A DNA stretch of 64,000 nt from Echinometra lucunter (Eukaryota > Echinodermata > Echinoidea > Camarodonta > Echinometridae). The notes below the pieces were generated by a model. The model had not been told where the DNA came from. It saw only the letters and a list, made by a program, of their open reading frames with translations, and did no database searches. Where the stretch lies: assembly GCA_029962745.1 (NCBI GenBank), contig CM057151.1, forward strand, positions 4,798,970-4,862,969, given 5' to 3'. Made by a program: the position numbers and the translations under genes. This document shows, piece after piece, positions 13,160 through 25,001 of this stretch. How positions within the stretch are numbered: position 1 is the first letter of the stretch; each line of letters opens with the position of its first letter.

Positions 13160-15843
13160 TGAGTGGGCAAAAATTAAATTCAACACAAAAAAAAAATGTA
13201 AGAAAGGGACAAGAATTCTTTGAATGAAATAAAGCTTCCAGCTCTCTATTTTTCATTTACAATAAAGTCTCACTTTGAAATTTTGACCTTTTGATCAAAT
13301 TTGATGCCAAACTACATAATAGTAATTCTGACTTGAAATAATGAATTCAGTCTGGTAACTGGTCCATTTCTCGAAAATGCTTTCAGTTACGCATCAACAT
13401 TTCAAGATGAGTAGAAAACTGAGAACATTGCACAAATCACTAATCTCTATAGCTCACAAATTAAAGTATAGATATTTCTGATCTTTTTAAAACTAAACAC
13501 ATTTAACATTGAATTTAATGCATATTTGTCAATGAGCACACAGTAGCTGACAAGTTATCGACATGCCTAATTCCACATCCACAAAAGCATGTCTCATCAT
13601 ATTTTCTAAAGTAGCATGCAAACAATGCCTCATATTTTATGAAAATTTCTATGAATTGAGTGAATACACATGCAAACATTAGTATTCAATAATCAGATAA
13701 TCCTCTAATATAGTGCTTTTTTATGTTACATCGATTTTACACAAATCATCTCCCATTCAAAGCAATCATGTTATTAAAGTTAATGACACATGAAATAAAC
13801 TAGATACTTCCATTTCATTGCTGATTTTCTCAAGGTATCTCATATTTTCACATGAATATGAAATACCATGAATGAGGTATTCAAACAGACACTGGGGTGA
13901 TCAAAAGAGTGTAAGGGGCATAAAATTTGAAAAAGATTGCAATTTGTGCTCTTAATTTGATCCTCTTCACCCAAACTCAGTACTCAAATAATAGCAAGGT
14001 ACACCTTGTAGTAGAAATAATGAACATGCAGCTTTCAAACTCATACAGAAAAGTGGAAATTGCATATTACATTATCATTCATTGCTATGTATTTCAAACA
14101 ATAAGTATTGCCCCATGTTTTCTTAAGCAATGTGATGACTGCGCATAATAATTACATCATCATGTACAATTTGCAGACCAACAGTTTGAATGATTTCAAA
14201 CATTTTGAGCAACTTTTCAGTTCAAAAAAGCATCTTCAAAATTTACTCTTATCTCATGTACAGTCATGTTTCCAAGTATTCACTGGCAATTGAATTTATG
14301 CTGTTAATGTCTGCTTTACAGAATTTAAAGATTTTCAACACCTTGAATTTTAATCAAACATCTCCACTTAACATTCATGCATGGACACAATAAGAAAGTG
14401 CACAGTCTTCTCCAAACTTTTCTGGTAAAAGAAAAAAAAAATCTAGGCAGGTAGTAAGCTATACTGTACCTGGAAACATGACGAGTCCCTAACTTGAAAG
14501 CAATACCTATATTCTTTAGCAGGTAAATAGGTAATTTATAAAACCACCCATCATGTAAATGGAAATAGTGGGTTGAACTTTATCAAAAGAAAGTGGGCTT
14601 GTTATCTAAAGAGTTCATAAGTATCCTGGGGCAAAGATTTTTAAGTTTAGAATTCTTTCCTAAGGAAAAAAAGATTATTTCATAAGTGATTTTTCTCAAA
14701 TAAAGGATATATGCTTTTCAAGGTCTCCACAAACATTAGGTAGTGCAAATTTATTTTCCCTTGAAATACTGAGATATTTATTGACATGTTCACAAAGGAT
14801 TCATTGGAACGTTCTTCTCTGATGTGATGTGGCAAGTATGAAGTTTCGGGGGGGGGGGGGGGGGGAGGACATTTCTTTTTACCTTTCACTAGGCTCTTGG
14901 TAGATGTTTATTATTGGATTTTTTTCCCCATAAATTCCTAGTTCTTTCATCCCATGATAAAATACAATGACTTCTGGACAAAGTCAAAAGATTGCTTTAA
15001 ATTCATATTATTCTTAAAATGTGATTACTACCTTCAGTCACATTTCTACTTTGGTATATGGAACATCATGGCAATATTTACTGACTTTTCAAATTACCAT
15101 TCATAGAAGAGGTATACCGGTGCTCTCTTTCACACGAAATAAAAAATTCACAGATATATGAAACTAGAATATTTACCACCAATAATACTCCCAAATAATA
15201 CTGAAAATTATTTTGATTCTATACTGTGGGTATAGTGAACAGAATTTTTTTTTTTTCATACCAAGTATAAATGTCTATCATATGATGAATACCTACTGTA
15301 TGAAATGTTAGCTTCATCGTTTCTCCCATCTGTCAATCACAAAAATCAACCACTGGTATTTCTAAACACATTTCTTACACGTATTTGCACCTATTAACTT
15401 CCATTTATATGAATTTCCTGTCTGACAAGTATTCCACAATAAGGTATTTTGTCAGGTGTCTAAATGACGGAAGTATGCTCACAGTATGGGAAGAAAGGAT
15501 GGTTTAATATGAATGGGGAGATGGGCTGATTGGTGAAAAGTGAAGCAGCCAGTTGAAATAATTAACCCAAATAGAAGAGGATAATTGGATGAAATTCTCC
15601 TATTAGTGCTTTCAAATAAGGTGAAAGCCCCACTTGTATTCTGAATAAAGATAGAATAATTAGAAAAGATAGAAGTACCAAACATAACATATTTGAAACA
15701 TGCAAGTTTGAAGATTTAACAGCAATATCTGATAAAATCATATCCTTCAGGTATATGGTTTCAAGGATTATCCCTTTTTGATAACTTTCAAATCAAATTA
15801 CTGATTGACAAATTGTTTTTTCTACTCATGTTAAAAAAATTTG
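13160..15843. other. AT-rich stretch with an 18-G run
   Basis: No coding signal. A run of 18 G (14848-14865) is the only striking feature. Short frames here are AT-rich and unsupported. Confidence 0.6.
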
Positions 15844-15846
15844 TAA

Positions 15847-16204
15847 AGGTGCTTTCACACATGATGCGACAGTGTGGTAACACACTGTGGCACCACACTG
15901 TTTCGTCTTCACTGGTGGGACTTTGTGTCACCACATATGCTAATGAACACGCATTAACGCCTCAACTCTCAATAAGAGAGCATATTGTCAAAACTTGCGC
16001 AAGCAATCTCATGGCAACAATTTTTGCGCTAACTTTTTTAGAAATTTGATTGGTGAGCATTTTTTATGTATCTAGGGAGCAAAAAAAAAGTGTGTCCTGC
16101 CTCGGCGACATTTTTTTGTTGCCCTATACCCCATAAGCTTGTACACAAAAAAGTGTGGTGACACAGCGTGTTACCACACTGTCGCATCATGTGTGAAAGC
16201 ACCT
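15847..16204. mobile_element. 358-bp Harbinger-like MITE with 53-bp TIRs
   Basis: The first 53 bases (start AGGTGCTTTCACACATGATG) match the inverted last 53 bases with two mismatches. Flanks are TAA on both sides (15844-15846 and 16205-16207), the 3-bp T(A/T)A duplication characteristic of PIF/Harbinger. There is no transposase; the interior is AT-rich. The near-identity of the arms indicates a fairly young insertion or an intact hairpin. Confidence 0.88.
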
Positions 16205-16224
16205 TAAGGCTTACTTTTAATCCT

Positions 16225-16229
<5 letters not shown>

Positions 16230-16255
<26 letters not shown>
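16230..16255 (+). repeat. (CT)13 microsatellite
   Basis: Pure CT dinucleotides after a C-run, just right of the 15847-16204 MITE. A broader pyrimidine-rich tract with CT runs follows at 16600-16830. Confidence 0.95.
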
Positions 16256-17256
16256 ATCCCTCCAATTCCTTCAAGCTTGACAATATTTTGCACACTGATC
16301 AGCAATCTGCTAATTCTAGCGCCCACATCATTTTCTTTGAATAACAATTCAGGCTTCTAATCACAACAATTTGAATTTCACCAACACAAAAGTGAAAGCC
16401 TGTAAACAGGAAATAAATGGTGTTAAGCATAATTTCAGTTCAATTCCCATTTCATTCTGAGTTCCCACACTTCTGTAAAAACTAGTAGTAATGCCAAAAC
16501 TACCACTTTAACTTGTACATCTGGTATAAAATGATTATTCCTGCTTCTTCAATTGACAAATTAGTCCCTTCCCCTCATTTCCATTCCATCCCTCCCTCAC
16601 ATTTTTCTCCCCTTTTTGCTTTCCCTTAATTCTACTGTCATCCTCCTCCTTCCCCTGTTCCCTTCTCCCTCTTTCTTCCTTTCTCTCTCTTTCTCTCACT
16701 CTCTCTCTATCTGTCTCTTCTCTTTATCTTACTATTTTACTCTATTTGCAACTCTCTCTTTCTCTCTCTCTCTATCTCTCTCTCCCCACCCTCACACCTC
16801 TCTCCATTCTTTCCATTCTCATTCTATCTCATACTATGGAAACATCATTTTCTATCATGCAGTATTTGTAATTGAATTGACCAGCCCTAATGGCTTCGAC
16901 ATTGGGGTCCAACTAAAATCTTGTCAAACCAATTAACATTAATAAGATGATAATTCAAACCATTAGCTGTTGAATGATCTGATATAAGCAAACTTTTCTT
17001 TAGAGAGGTTGACTTTTATTCCTATCTAGTCGAGACACAAATGAAATAATAATAGCCCTCACTGGTATTTGATTCTTCAAACTGGCAGGTAATTGCTTAC
17101 AGAGTGATCCCTCCTTTTACTCTTGAAAATACTGCTACTACTGATATTTTTGCTTACATAATAACTTCATGCCTTCTTTGTCTTGGTATTATTGAATGAC
17201 TATTTTCTATAAGAAAAAGCCATATCGGCAGTATTGGGACTATTTCTATATAATGT
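16256..17256. other. Pyrimidine-rich and AT-rich stretch
   Basis: Positions 16600-16830 are CT-rich and produce a long false frame. The rest shows nothing. Confidence 0.6.
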
Positions 17257-17343
17257 TTAACTCACTGAGCACGATTTAAGATGACCTGTATTTCTCATGG
17301 ACCCTAACCCAAGTTATCTCTGGCTTCGTGTTTAATGGGTTAG
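17257..17343. mobile_element. 86-bp TTAA mini-element, copy 2
   Basis: TTAACTCACTGAGCACGA on the left; on the right the strand reads TTCGTGTTTAATGGGTTAG. The middle holds CATGGACCCTAACCCAAGTT, shared in inverse orientation with 33695-33752. Confidence 0.65.
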
Positions 17344-18532
17344 TTATAAAAGCTCAAAGTAGAAGTTTGAGCAAAATATGTTTTTAAAGCTATTTTCATG
17401 TAAAATGTGTTTTGATTCTAAATCATTTTACAGTGAAAGGCAAAGACATAGCTATCAAAAAAAAAAGATATATGTACCTACATGCTAGGACTAATAGTAC
17501 CCGATTATGTGAAAATGATATGGGAAACATTACTGGCAATGCTGATATTCAAGAGGGCTAGGAACATAGTGGTAGAAGATTAATATGGATATGACTAGAG
17601 CCTCCAGGAGAAAGGTAAGAAAGAAAAGGGTGTACTTAATCACCTGGAGTATCCTCTTTCTAAAAGTAGACCATGGGTGAATATCCTGCTAGAGCAACTT
17701 AAACCTCATGGCTTCCTTATCTGTCTTATCATGCAAAGCTTACAACAAACCCTTGGGCTCTTGGAGAAAGTCAAAGACAAGGACAGCATTAAAAAGGGAT
17801 GCATGTATTTACATATATCTCTATGATGACTAGTTATAAAGTGTAAAAAGTTATCAATAACATTATTGGAAAAAAATAAATGGTTTTGGAATTGCATAAT
17901 TGAAAATAACACAGGCATATACAGGATGAAATAAGTAATGACAGAATGTAACAGAGGAGACAGGAAATAATGACAGACATGGCAGTAAAAAAGGAAAAGA
18001 AAAAAATAATCTGAAAGGGAGATACATTAGAAAAATGCCACACATTAACAGTCACATACTACATGTGGAAAGTATGGTATTAGAGAAAGAAGTTCAAAGG
18101 CAGAAATATTTATTCTGATGAAGATAATTCTGTTGAAAGTTGATGAAAAGAAGAAAAAAGATCACATGGCAAATAACAGGAGAAAGATAATCACTATGAA
18201 TACAATGACTGCATCTCTAAGGATGGATGGATGACAATTCAAGGGAATACAAATAAGTTGATGACAGACTGCCAGAAAGGGAATAAGTATGATATAAATG
18301 TCATGAAATAGAATCTGCATTCTGTTTCACAAGAGAAAAAGCAAATGAAAGAATGCAATAGTCCTACAAGTAGATATACTGCAGTTTGTGGCCTTGGGTC
18401 AAGGAAGATAATTCATAAGAATTCCCAAAGTGGTGATCATGTTCATAATTCATCTCAATGCCTTTGTTTCCTTCATTCCTCATAGGATTACAGTTTGAAG
18501 AGTGACATTTCTTCATGTTTCTTTTCTTTCAG
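17344..18532. other. Purine-rich AT stretch, nothing firm
   Basis: Plus strand is purine-rich at 17950-18420, giving hydrophobic but AT-driven frames on the minus strand. No gene supported. Confidence 0.5.
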
Positions 18533-18689
18533 AAATGGTCATATCATGTCAGAGCACCTTTCATACTGCGTTGCCTCTCATTCATCTTATATTTTGGTTC
18601 AGTGACTTCAGTTATATTTAACGTTTTTGTTGCTGTAGGCAGTAAACCCCACCCAAATAAGAGTTTTGTCTTTTGGACTAAAATTCAAG
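18533..18689 (+). CDS. Candidate internal exon, membrane-like peptide, function unknown
   Basis: A strong pyrimidine tract and acceptor (TTTCTTTTCTTTCAG) and a consensus donor (TTCAAG|GTGAGT) bound 157 nt open in phase 0 to phase 1. The peptide begins KWSYHVRAPFILRCLSFILY, continues FGSVTSVIFNVFVAVGS and ends KPHPNKSFVFWTKIQ. It contains one hydrophobic stretch long enough to cross a membrane. I do not recognise the family. Base composition is as AT-rich as the flanks, so chance is a real alternative. Confidence 0.28.
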
Positions 18690-19081
18690 GTGAGTCGATG
18701 CAGAAATCCAAGGAACACTATTTGTATGATGGAACCATGGAAAAATATTTCTAACACATATATGGGTAAATTCTGTTGATTAGGTAAGAGTTGGGCTATC
18801 AAGAAGATGTTTGAATATCCATTCTGTTATAAGTTGTGAGGCTGACAAGGGGTTATAAGTAATGTAGTATGGGTCCAGACACAAGGAAGCACCAGAATTT
18901 TTTTTTTTTTTGGAGGGGGGGGGGGAATGGGGGGGGGGGGGTGGATGAAGAACCAGTCTCACTCAGTGGATGAAATGCAATCAGAAGGTGGAGGGTGGAA
19001 GAGGAAAAATTTCCCCCATTTTTTGCCATGTTGATGAAGAGCACTTATGGAAGCAGGATCCCATCAATAACATGAACTCCT

Positions 19082-20060
19082 TACACATTGCAATTTGATT
19101 TGCTACACATTGTAATTTGATTTGCAATGTGTAGCTAAAGTCAACGTCTTGTTATTCCATTAGCAGCACAACATAAATTTCTGTTACGCATGGAAATCCA
19201 AATTAGAAAACGACCTTAAATAAAAATTCCCTTCTGTACAGAATTAACATCATGCTGTAATTCTAACTATAATGTGTGTCCAGTATTTACGTTGTGTTGT
19301 AATTTGATGTGCAACGTGTTGCCAAAATCAATGTCATATTGTTATGCGAATTAAAACATCACATAAATTCCATGCTACAACATTGCAAATCGAATCGCAA
19401 CTTGTAGCAAATATTTACCTCTGTTGTAATTCGGATTGGAAATTCCAACACACCAGTCATGTTTCTGAAAGGTTCCTGCCCCTCTAAATCAAGCAATTGA
19501 GTCACAGGTTATATACGATGTTATTTACCAGCCAGCGGCGTGCATGAAGGAAAGTAAAATTTAATGTAACCCATGACCTCATTGGCTGATTTAGAGGCAC
19601 ATTGCATAATCTACAGGAACCCTTCAGAAACATGACCGTCGTGTTGCAATTCCAGTCCAAATTACAATGTGACATGAACATTTGCTATTGCAATTGATTT
19701 GCAACGTGTAACTAAATTTAATGTCATGTTGCGATTCAATCTGCAACACAAAGTCAAATTTAGTTACAAGTCGCAACTGGAATTACAACATGACGTTACT
19801 TCTGTTCAGAGGGGAAATTCTGTTTTAAAGTAATGTAATTCTATTTGCAACATGTAGCATGGAATTAACGTCATGTTGTAATTCAAATAGCAACATGACA
19901 TTAATTTTGGCTACACGTTACACATAAATATTTGATATTGTATTTGTATTGTAAATGGGATAACAACACAACGATAATTCCAGCTACATGTGGCGAATCA
20001 AATTACGTGTAGCAAATATTTAGGTTGTGCTGTAATTATAATTACAATGTATCACAAATG
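19082..20060. mobile_element. About 1-kb foldback element built of repeated inverted units
   Basis: Two arms fold around about 19545. The inner arms share CATGTTTCTGAA(A/G)GGTTCC and CTCTAAATCA, and the outer arms share TGCAA(C/T)-, GTAGCAAAT- and TGTTGTAATT-type words. Within each arm a motif like CAACGTGTAGC/CAACATGAC recurs in alternating orientation, and a 22-bp direct repeat (ACACATTG(C/T)AATTTGATTTGC) opens the element. Exact ends and target duplication are unclear. It has no coding capacity. Confidence 0.7.
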
Positions 20061-20064
20061 GAAC

Positions 20065-21145
20065 TGCAACCCGTCAGCCTCCAAGACAGCTATGACAGAT
20101 GTGCCACTGGGTTGATCTGATTTTAAGAGACTCGGGATTTCTTGAAGGTTCACTGCTGATGTTCAAAATATTATTTTGAGATGAAAATCATACATAACCA
20201 CCTTTCAGAAATTTCTCTAATGATGATGTCAAGCCTGCCACCCCCCCCCCCCCCTCTCTCTCTCTTTCTTTCGCTTTGCTCAATTCTTAACTTGGTAATC
20301 CAGATACAGAAATTACGTTCTCAGAAAATCCTCCTGGCCTTCATAAGAAAGCATTTCTGGATCCTCTTGAGAAGAAATCCACAGAAGGTCTTCTGATAGT
20401 CTAAGGAGTCACTCCTAATGCAAATGATTGCAGTTTTATTCCCAATGATAGATCATGCACATTCCTGCCATTATCCTACTCAGAATCACCAAACTCATAG
20501 GAAAGGCAGAGTAAGTATGTTCTAGAATAAATGGGTAGGTTTCTTTCTTTTCTCCAGCATTGCTATATGATCTAAAAGGTTGGTAAAACAATTTTGGAGG
20601 TACATCTCATAGGTGAGGGTAATAATGTTTCTGAAAAACAAAAACACAAGTTTAAAAAAAAGGCAAAGCAAACAATGTATAAACAAAAATAAACTCACAG
20701 AAGATCAAAGGGTTCCTGAAAAGGTTAGTGTACCAGCACCCTTGAGTGGGAGGGCATTAATTCTTTTCAGTCTCTTTGATTCCACCTAAAGCCCTAGGTC
20801 CCTGGGACTTGAAAGACCCTTGCAGCATCCCTGGAAAAATATATACCAACAGGTTGCTTTTACTATGTTTCTGATAGGTAACTACATATAGACTAATTTT
20901 ATATCCATGTGATGCTTTTTAGACACAAGTAAACAGTTCATGATGACTTCAAAAGTTTATCTGAACATGTGTTTAGCTTATGAAAATTCCATCTCTATCC
21001 TGGTCATTAAAATAATTTTTTTTTTTAAATCCTCACGAGGCACCCTGACTCTAATAGGGCCCTTACTCACTCTGTCTTCCCCCTCCCTCCATCTTCCCCC
21101 TCCCAAGTAACAAATATTGCACTTATACAAAAGGGTTTATGGTAA
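20065..21145. other. Mostly featureless, one C-run
   Basis: A C-run followed by CT units at 20240-20262. No gene supported. Confidence 0.6.
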
Positions 21146-21310
21146 ACCTGTCTACAAAGGCCATCCAAGGGGAACTAATAGAGTGATCATTGTTGGCAGG
21201 TGGCCCTAATATACAGGTAGCCACTACAGACAGACAGCATAATGGTAGGACTGAAAAGCATCACCTCAACCAGTGCTGGTGGTGGTGGTGGTGGTGGTGT
21301 TGTTGGTGGT
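21146..21310. repeat. Dispersed repeat fragment and (GGT)n
   Basis: 21146-21240 is related to the fragment at 9072-9235 (CCTGTCTACAAAGGCCATCC). It is followed at 21278-21301 by GGT trinucleotides, which cause overlapping false Gly/Trp/Pro frames. Confidence 0.55.
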
Positions 21311-23149
21311 ATACCTTTCTTCCACCTACCTCCCCTCACCCCCATTCTGTCAACCCCATACCCATCCACCACTCCCTTGCATCCATCCAGGGATGAAGTC
21401 CAAGATTTATTGTACATGACTTCAGCCTTCACTGTGTAATTTGGTCCCATACATCACAGAGGTTGGCCTCGGTCTTAGTACAAACTCTACAAACTTGTAA
21501 CTAATGTCAGAGAGTCAGCTCATCAGTGTAATTCATCAATTTGCATTGGTTGTACTTGAAACAGGGGGAAAAAGTGGATTGACATCTAAAACATAGCATC
21601 CAGGTCTTTCACCTCTCAGACAACACTAAAATAGAATGTAAATAGTCTAGAAAGTGACTTCAAATGGCTTAAAATGGAGATACAGAGATATGAAGTATAA
21701 GCTTAACATGTTTAAGAGTGTTTTCTTTTGACAAAACAAAAATACAAATTAATGTGAAAGTCCAACTACATTGTATGGGGGAGGAATGTCAACAATGTAT
21801 GGTGTATCATTAACAATTATGCTCGCAGTTGTTTGATGGAGAGGGCTCATTTTTCTTTTCAAAGGAAAGGGGTCATGCCCAGAAACTATAAATCTGTACT
21901 CTAAGAAAAGAACTGAAAAGGAAGCATTATCTGAACTTCTGCAAAGATGATATAGGCTGCAAGAAGTAACAACAATTTGTCTATTCTTAGCACAGATGAA
22001 CTTTCTACAAGAAGAGGAGAATTTACTATATTACATGACAAGTCGACTTGGTTTAAGGGGAAATCTTCATTCTCTTTGATAAATCATCAGATCAAACCAG
22101 CTTTTCATTGAACCCGGTTGAACCCGATGCAGTTTCAAGTCATTTTCACTCAGCCCCCTTGTATCACTCACTACACTCTGACACATTTTCACGACCCCTT
22201 TCTCGGGCTGCACTAAGCCCGTATCGATATCACTTTTATCTCGGAATAAGCAAGACTCGAGGAGGGGGGGGGGGGGAGCAGAGACTTGTCAGGCTGATTT
22301 TACCTGGGAAGTGTGGAAATGTCCGCCAATGACCCCCTCAAATTAAGACTTAAGAATGCTAACTTGTATTAATGATCTTTAAAAAAAGGAAACTAATTAA
22401 CATCAAGTTTCAAATTATAAGAACATAACTTGAAAACACTGTTATTTACCTGAAAAACTATATCAATATCTTTAAAGCACTACTAAAAAGAAAAGAATTA
22501 CACTGAAATAGATGTTTCTTGCAGTTTATTACCTCATAGTGAAAATTATCAAATAAATATGAACATATATCCACTTACATCTAATACAGCCATCATGACA
22601 TTCAGAAGAGAAATTGAAATAAGTTTTCAAAATGGAATAGATAGTACATGCAGCAAAAGAGCCAATGGAAATAAGAAAAACCAAACTTTAGTCTTGACTT
22701 GACTTCTAACAAAGAAAACTAGAGATACCCACTACTCTTAATCCTGTCTTCTGACATACCTCTCAGCTTTGATAAAATAATCTCTTCTAAAATAATAGAG
22801 AAAACAAGGCATAAAAATCTACTTTCTGATACTTTTTTTTCCAATAGTAACTGACATTTGTCCTAGATTGACCTCCAAACCATCCCCATCTTACTCATTA
22901 GTTTGTGATTAACCCACAAAGTTTATTTTAGACCAACCCTTCTCTAGTAAGAGAAAGGTTTTCTGTCTTTCTGCATGGCCTCCTTTCACCATCAAGATGC
23001 AGGATTCATAGTTCATTGACATCTCCAAATGTCATTGTATTCCCTTAGCTTACCCTCGGAAGTGAGGTACTAATGATATCTAATTCTGAAAGCTTTCAGG
23101 CCAAATGAGGCAACGTTTACTCTTCCATTTACATCTTCATCTAAACACT
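21311..23149. other. AT-rich stretch with a CpG-richer block
   Basis: Positions 22110-22330 are clearly richer in GC and CpG than the flanks and contain a run of G (22263-22276). No TIR or reading frame could be supported, so a recent insertion or an unmethylated site are both possible. The rest is featureless. Confidence 0.45.
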
Positions 23150-23159
23150 TTATTCTCTT

Positions 23160-24110
23160 TAGCGCACATCCTTTTTTTCCTTTGACATTCCCATTAATGA
23201 ATGAGGCTATAATTATCTGTTTCTTTTTTTTACAACCTTTTTATTATTTTTCTCCAAACCTTGTAAAAGGGGAAGTCGGAAGAAAATTCAACATCTCTCT
23301 AAATAAATAACCTCACCTGAAATACACATTTCATTTGAAACAGACGTTCATCTAATAATATGAATGTTATGGATGTCGTCCATCTCACATTACACAGTTG
23401 TTGGTAATTTGGAAAAGCCTTTTGGAAGTTTCCTATTCATCATAAGCATTTTTTTAAAGTGAGTATTAACCCGATTTGAATGTAATTATGATCTGAATTA
23501 AATATGGAGCAAATTGAATATTCATTATTTCAGTTGCTCTTTGTAAATGTCAATAGCCCACATGCTGTAATAAAGCCTAAATGCAGTAATCTCTACCCTT
23601 CCCAGTTCCTACAGTTTAATATTTCAATGCAATAAAAGAGACATTTACTCATATTTTTTTTAGTTTCATCATCAGTCAACATACGAACATGATACAGATC
23701 GAATGTTCACATTCAACGTTATCACAGTAATTATTATAGCTGTCTTCGCTCTAATCAGGAGCAGATTACGTCTCCGATAGCAGCCCAATAATCCTCATGT
23801 TTCACAATATGTAACCAATCACATGGGACTACAGCAAAGCTTAGCCGCAAGCTCTTAGAAAATGTTACTCATCCTCCAACCATATTGAATCAAGAGCTAA
23901 CCTACCTACTTTTTCTGCAGGCAGCGTAAAAAATCGCGTTCCCCTTTTCTAAAAGTTGCAGGATGCCCCTGCTGACAGAGTCTAGCAAGAATCAAACCTA
24001 GATCTGGCATGATTCACAGGCTTCCTAAATCGTATTTTGAGATCTTCGCAGATCAGGGGAAATAAAAATGCGAAGTGTTGACTTTGTGCAGGATGAAGTG
24101 TAATGCAGGG
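23160..24110. promoter_or_regulatory. Candidate conserved/unmethylated regulatory block
   Basis: Non-repetitive sequence with homeodomain-type words (TAATTA near 23210, 23482 and 23731; TAATC and TAATCC near 23753 and 23789), two CCAAT words (near 23787 and 23814), and in 23680-24100 a clear rise in CpG over the depleted surroundings. No ORF or TIR. This is inference from motif and CpG content only. Confidence 0.25.
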
Positions 24111-24454
24111 AAAGGAAAACAAGTTTAGTGAAGGATACCTGACATTGAATTGGTTACATGTCCTTCACTGACTGATCTATCTTATGACTGGGAAAGCTCT
24201 CGCATGGTGGTAGCCATGTCATATTTTGTCAGTTTAATGGATCACTACAAATCCAAACCTTTGAATGTTGATTCTAAAGGGCAATAGAAATTTAGGAATA
24301 GCACATATTATTGATAGAGTTGATTTTTAGAGCCATACCTGTCTTTCAAGATACAAAAATTAGAGAAATATCCTACTTTTACCATCGTGCCTGTATATAA
24401 AAATGACACCCTTAAATGTTATTCAAGGTGCAAGCTGGCTAATTTTTGAATGAA

Positions 24455-24593
24455 TATTTTACTTGATCAATAGCACAGTAATTGAGGATCAATACTTTAA
24501 TAATTTACTCAAGACCAATCCTTACAGCATGACTATGAGCTTTGAATTTGGGACCTTCTTGCTCCAAATCTACTGCCAACCACTGGGCCTTAA
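24455..24593 (-). repeat. tRNA-derived SINE remnant
   Basis: On the minus strand GGCCCAGTGGTTGG resembles a Pol III A box, and about 30 nt on AAGGTCCCAAATTCAAAGC resembles the GGTTCGAATCC B box in tRNA-like context. The A-box end abuts the TTAA of the 24594-24997 element, which may have cut the SINE. Spacing fits a tRNA head, but the match is degenerate. Confidence 0.4.
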
Positions 24594-24997
24594 AGGTAGC
24601 CCGTCCCTTTTGCAGACCTGACTCTGAAAGTTCGCTGACCGTGTCATCATTTGAGAGAGAAAGACCACATAACCTATCCCTGAAATTGATAAAGTGTGAA
24701 ATTCGGTTTTAAGGAAATAATCTTTGATGATTTATCAGAGCTTACTTTTTTCGTACCACGAAAACAAGATCTGAAGATTCAAAATTTAATATGACCGCTG
24801 TGCTACATATCTACGGTACTGCCGGTGAGCTGATCTGACTTGCTTATTCAAGGTTGGTAGCAAGATTTTCATTTTATATTCATAACTTAAGCAAGGTATG
24901 ACAGCAAGATTAAATAAACAGTATCAGAAGGGCATATCCTAAACTCATGCCAAGTTGTATGGATTTTCGTAGATTTTGCAAAAGGGACAGGCTACCT
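24594..24997. mobile_element. 404-bp TTAA-flanked MITE
   Basis: TIRs AGGTAGCCCGTCCCTTTTGC (left) and AGGTAGCCTGTCCCTTTTGC (right, inward) differ at one position. TTAA flanks lie at 24590-24593 and 24998-25001. No coding capacity. Confidence 0.85.
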
Positions 24998-25001
24998 TTA
25001 A

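Noticed and set aside
16616..16936. 106-codon plus-strand frame
   Set aside because: CT-rich tract, low-complexity translation.
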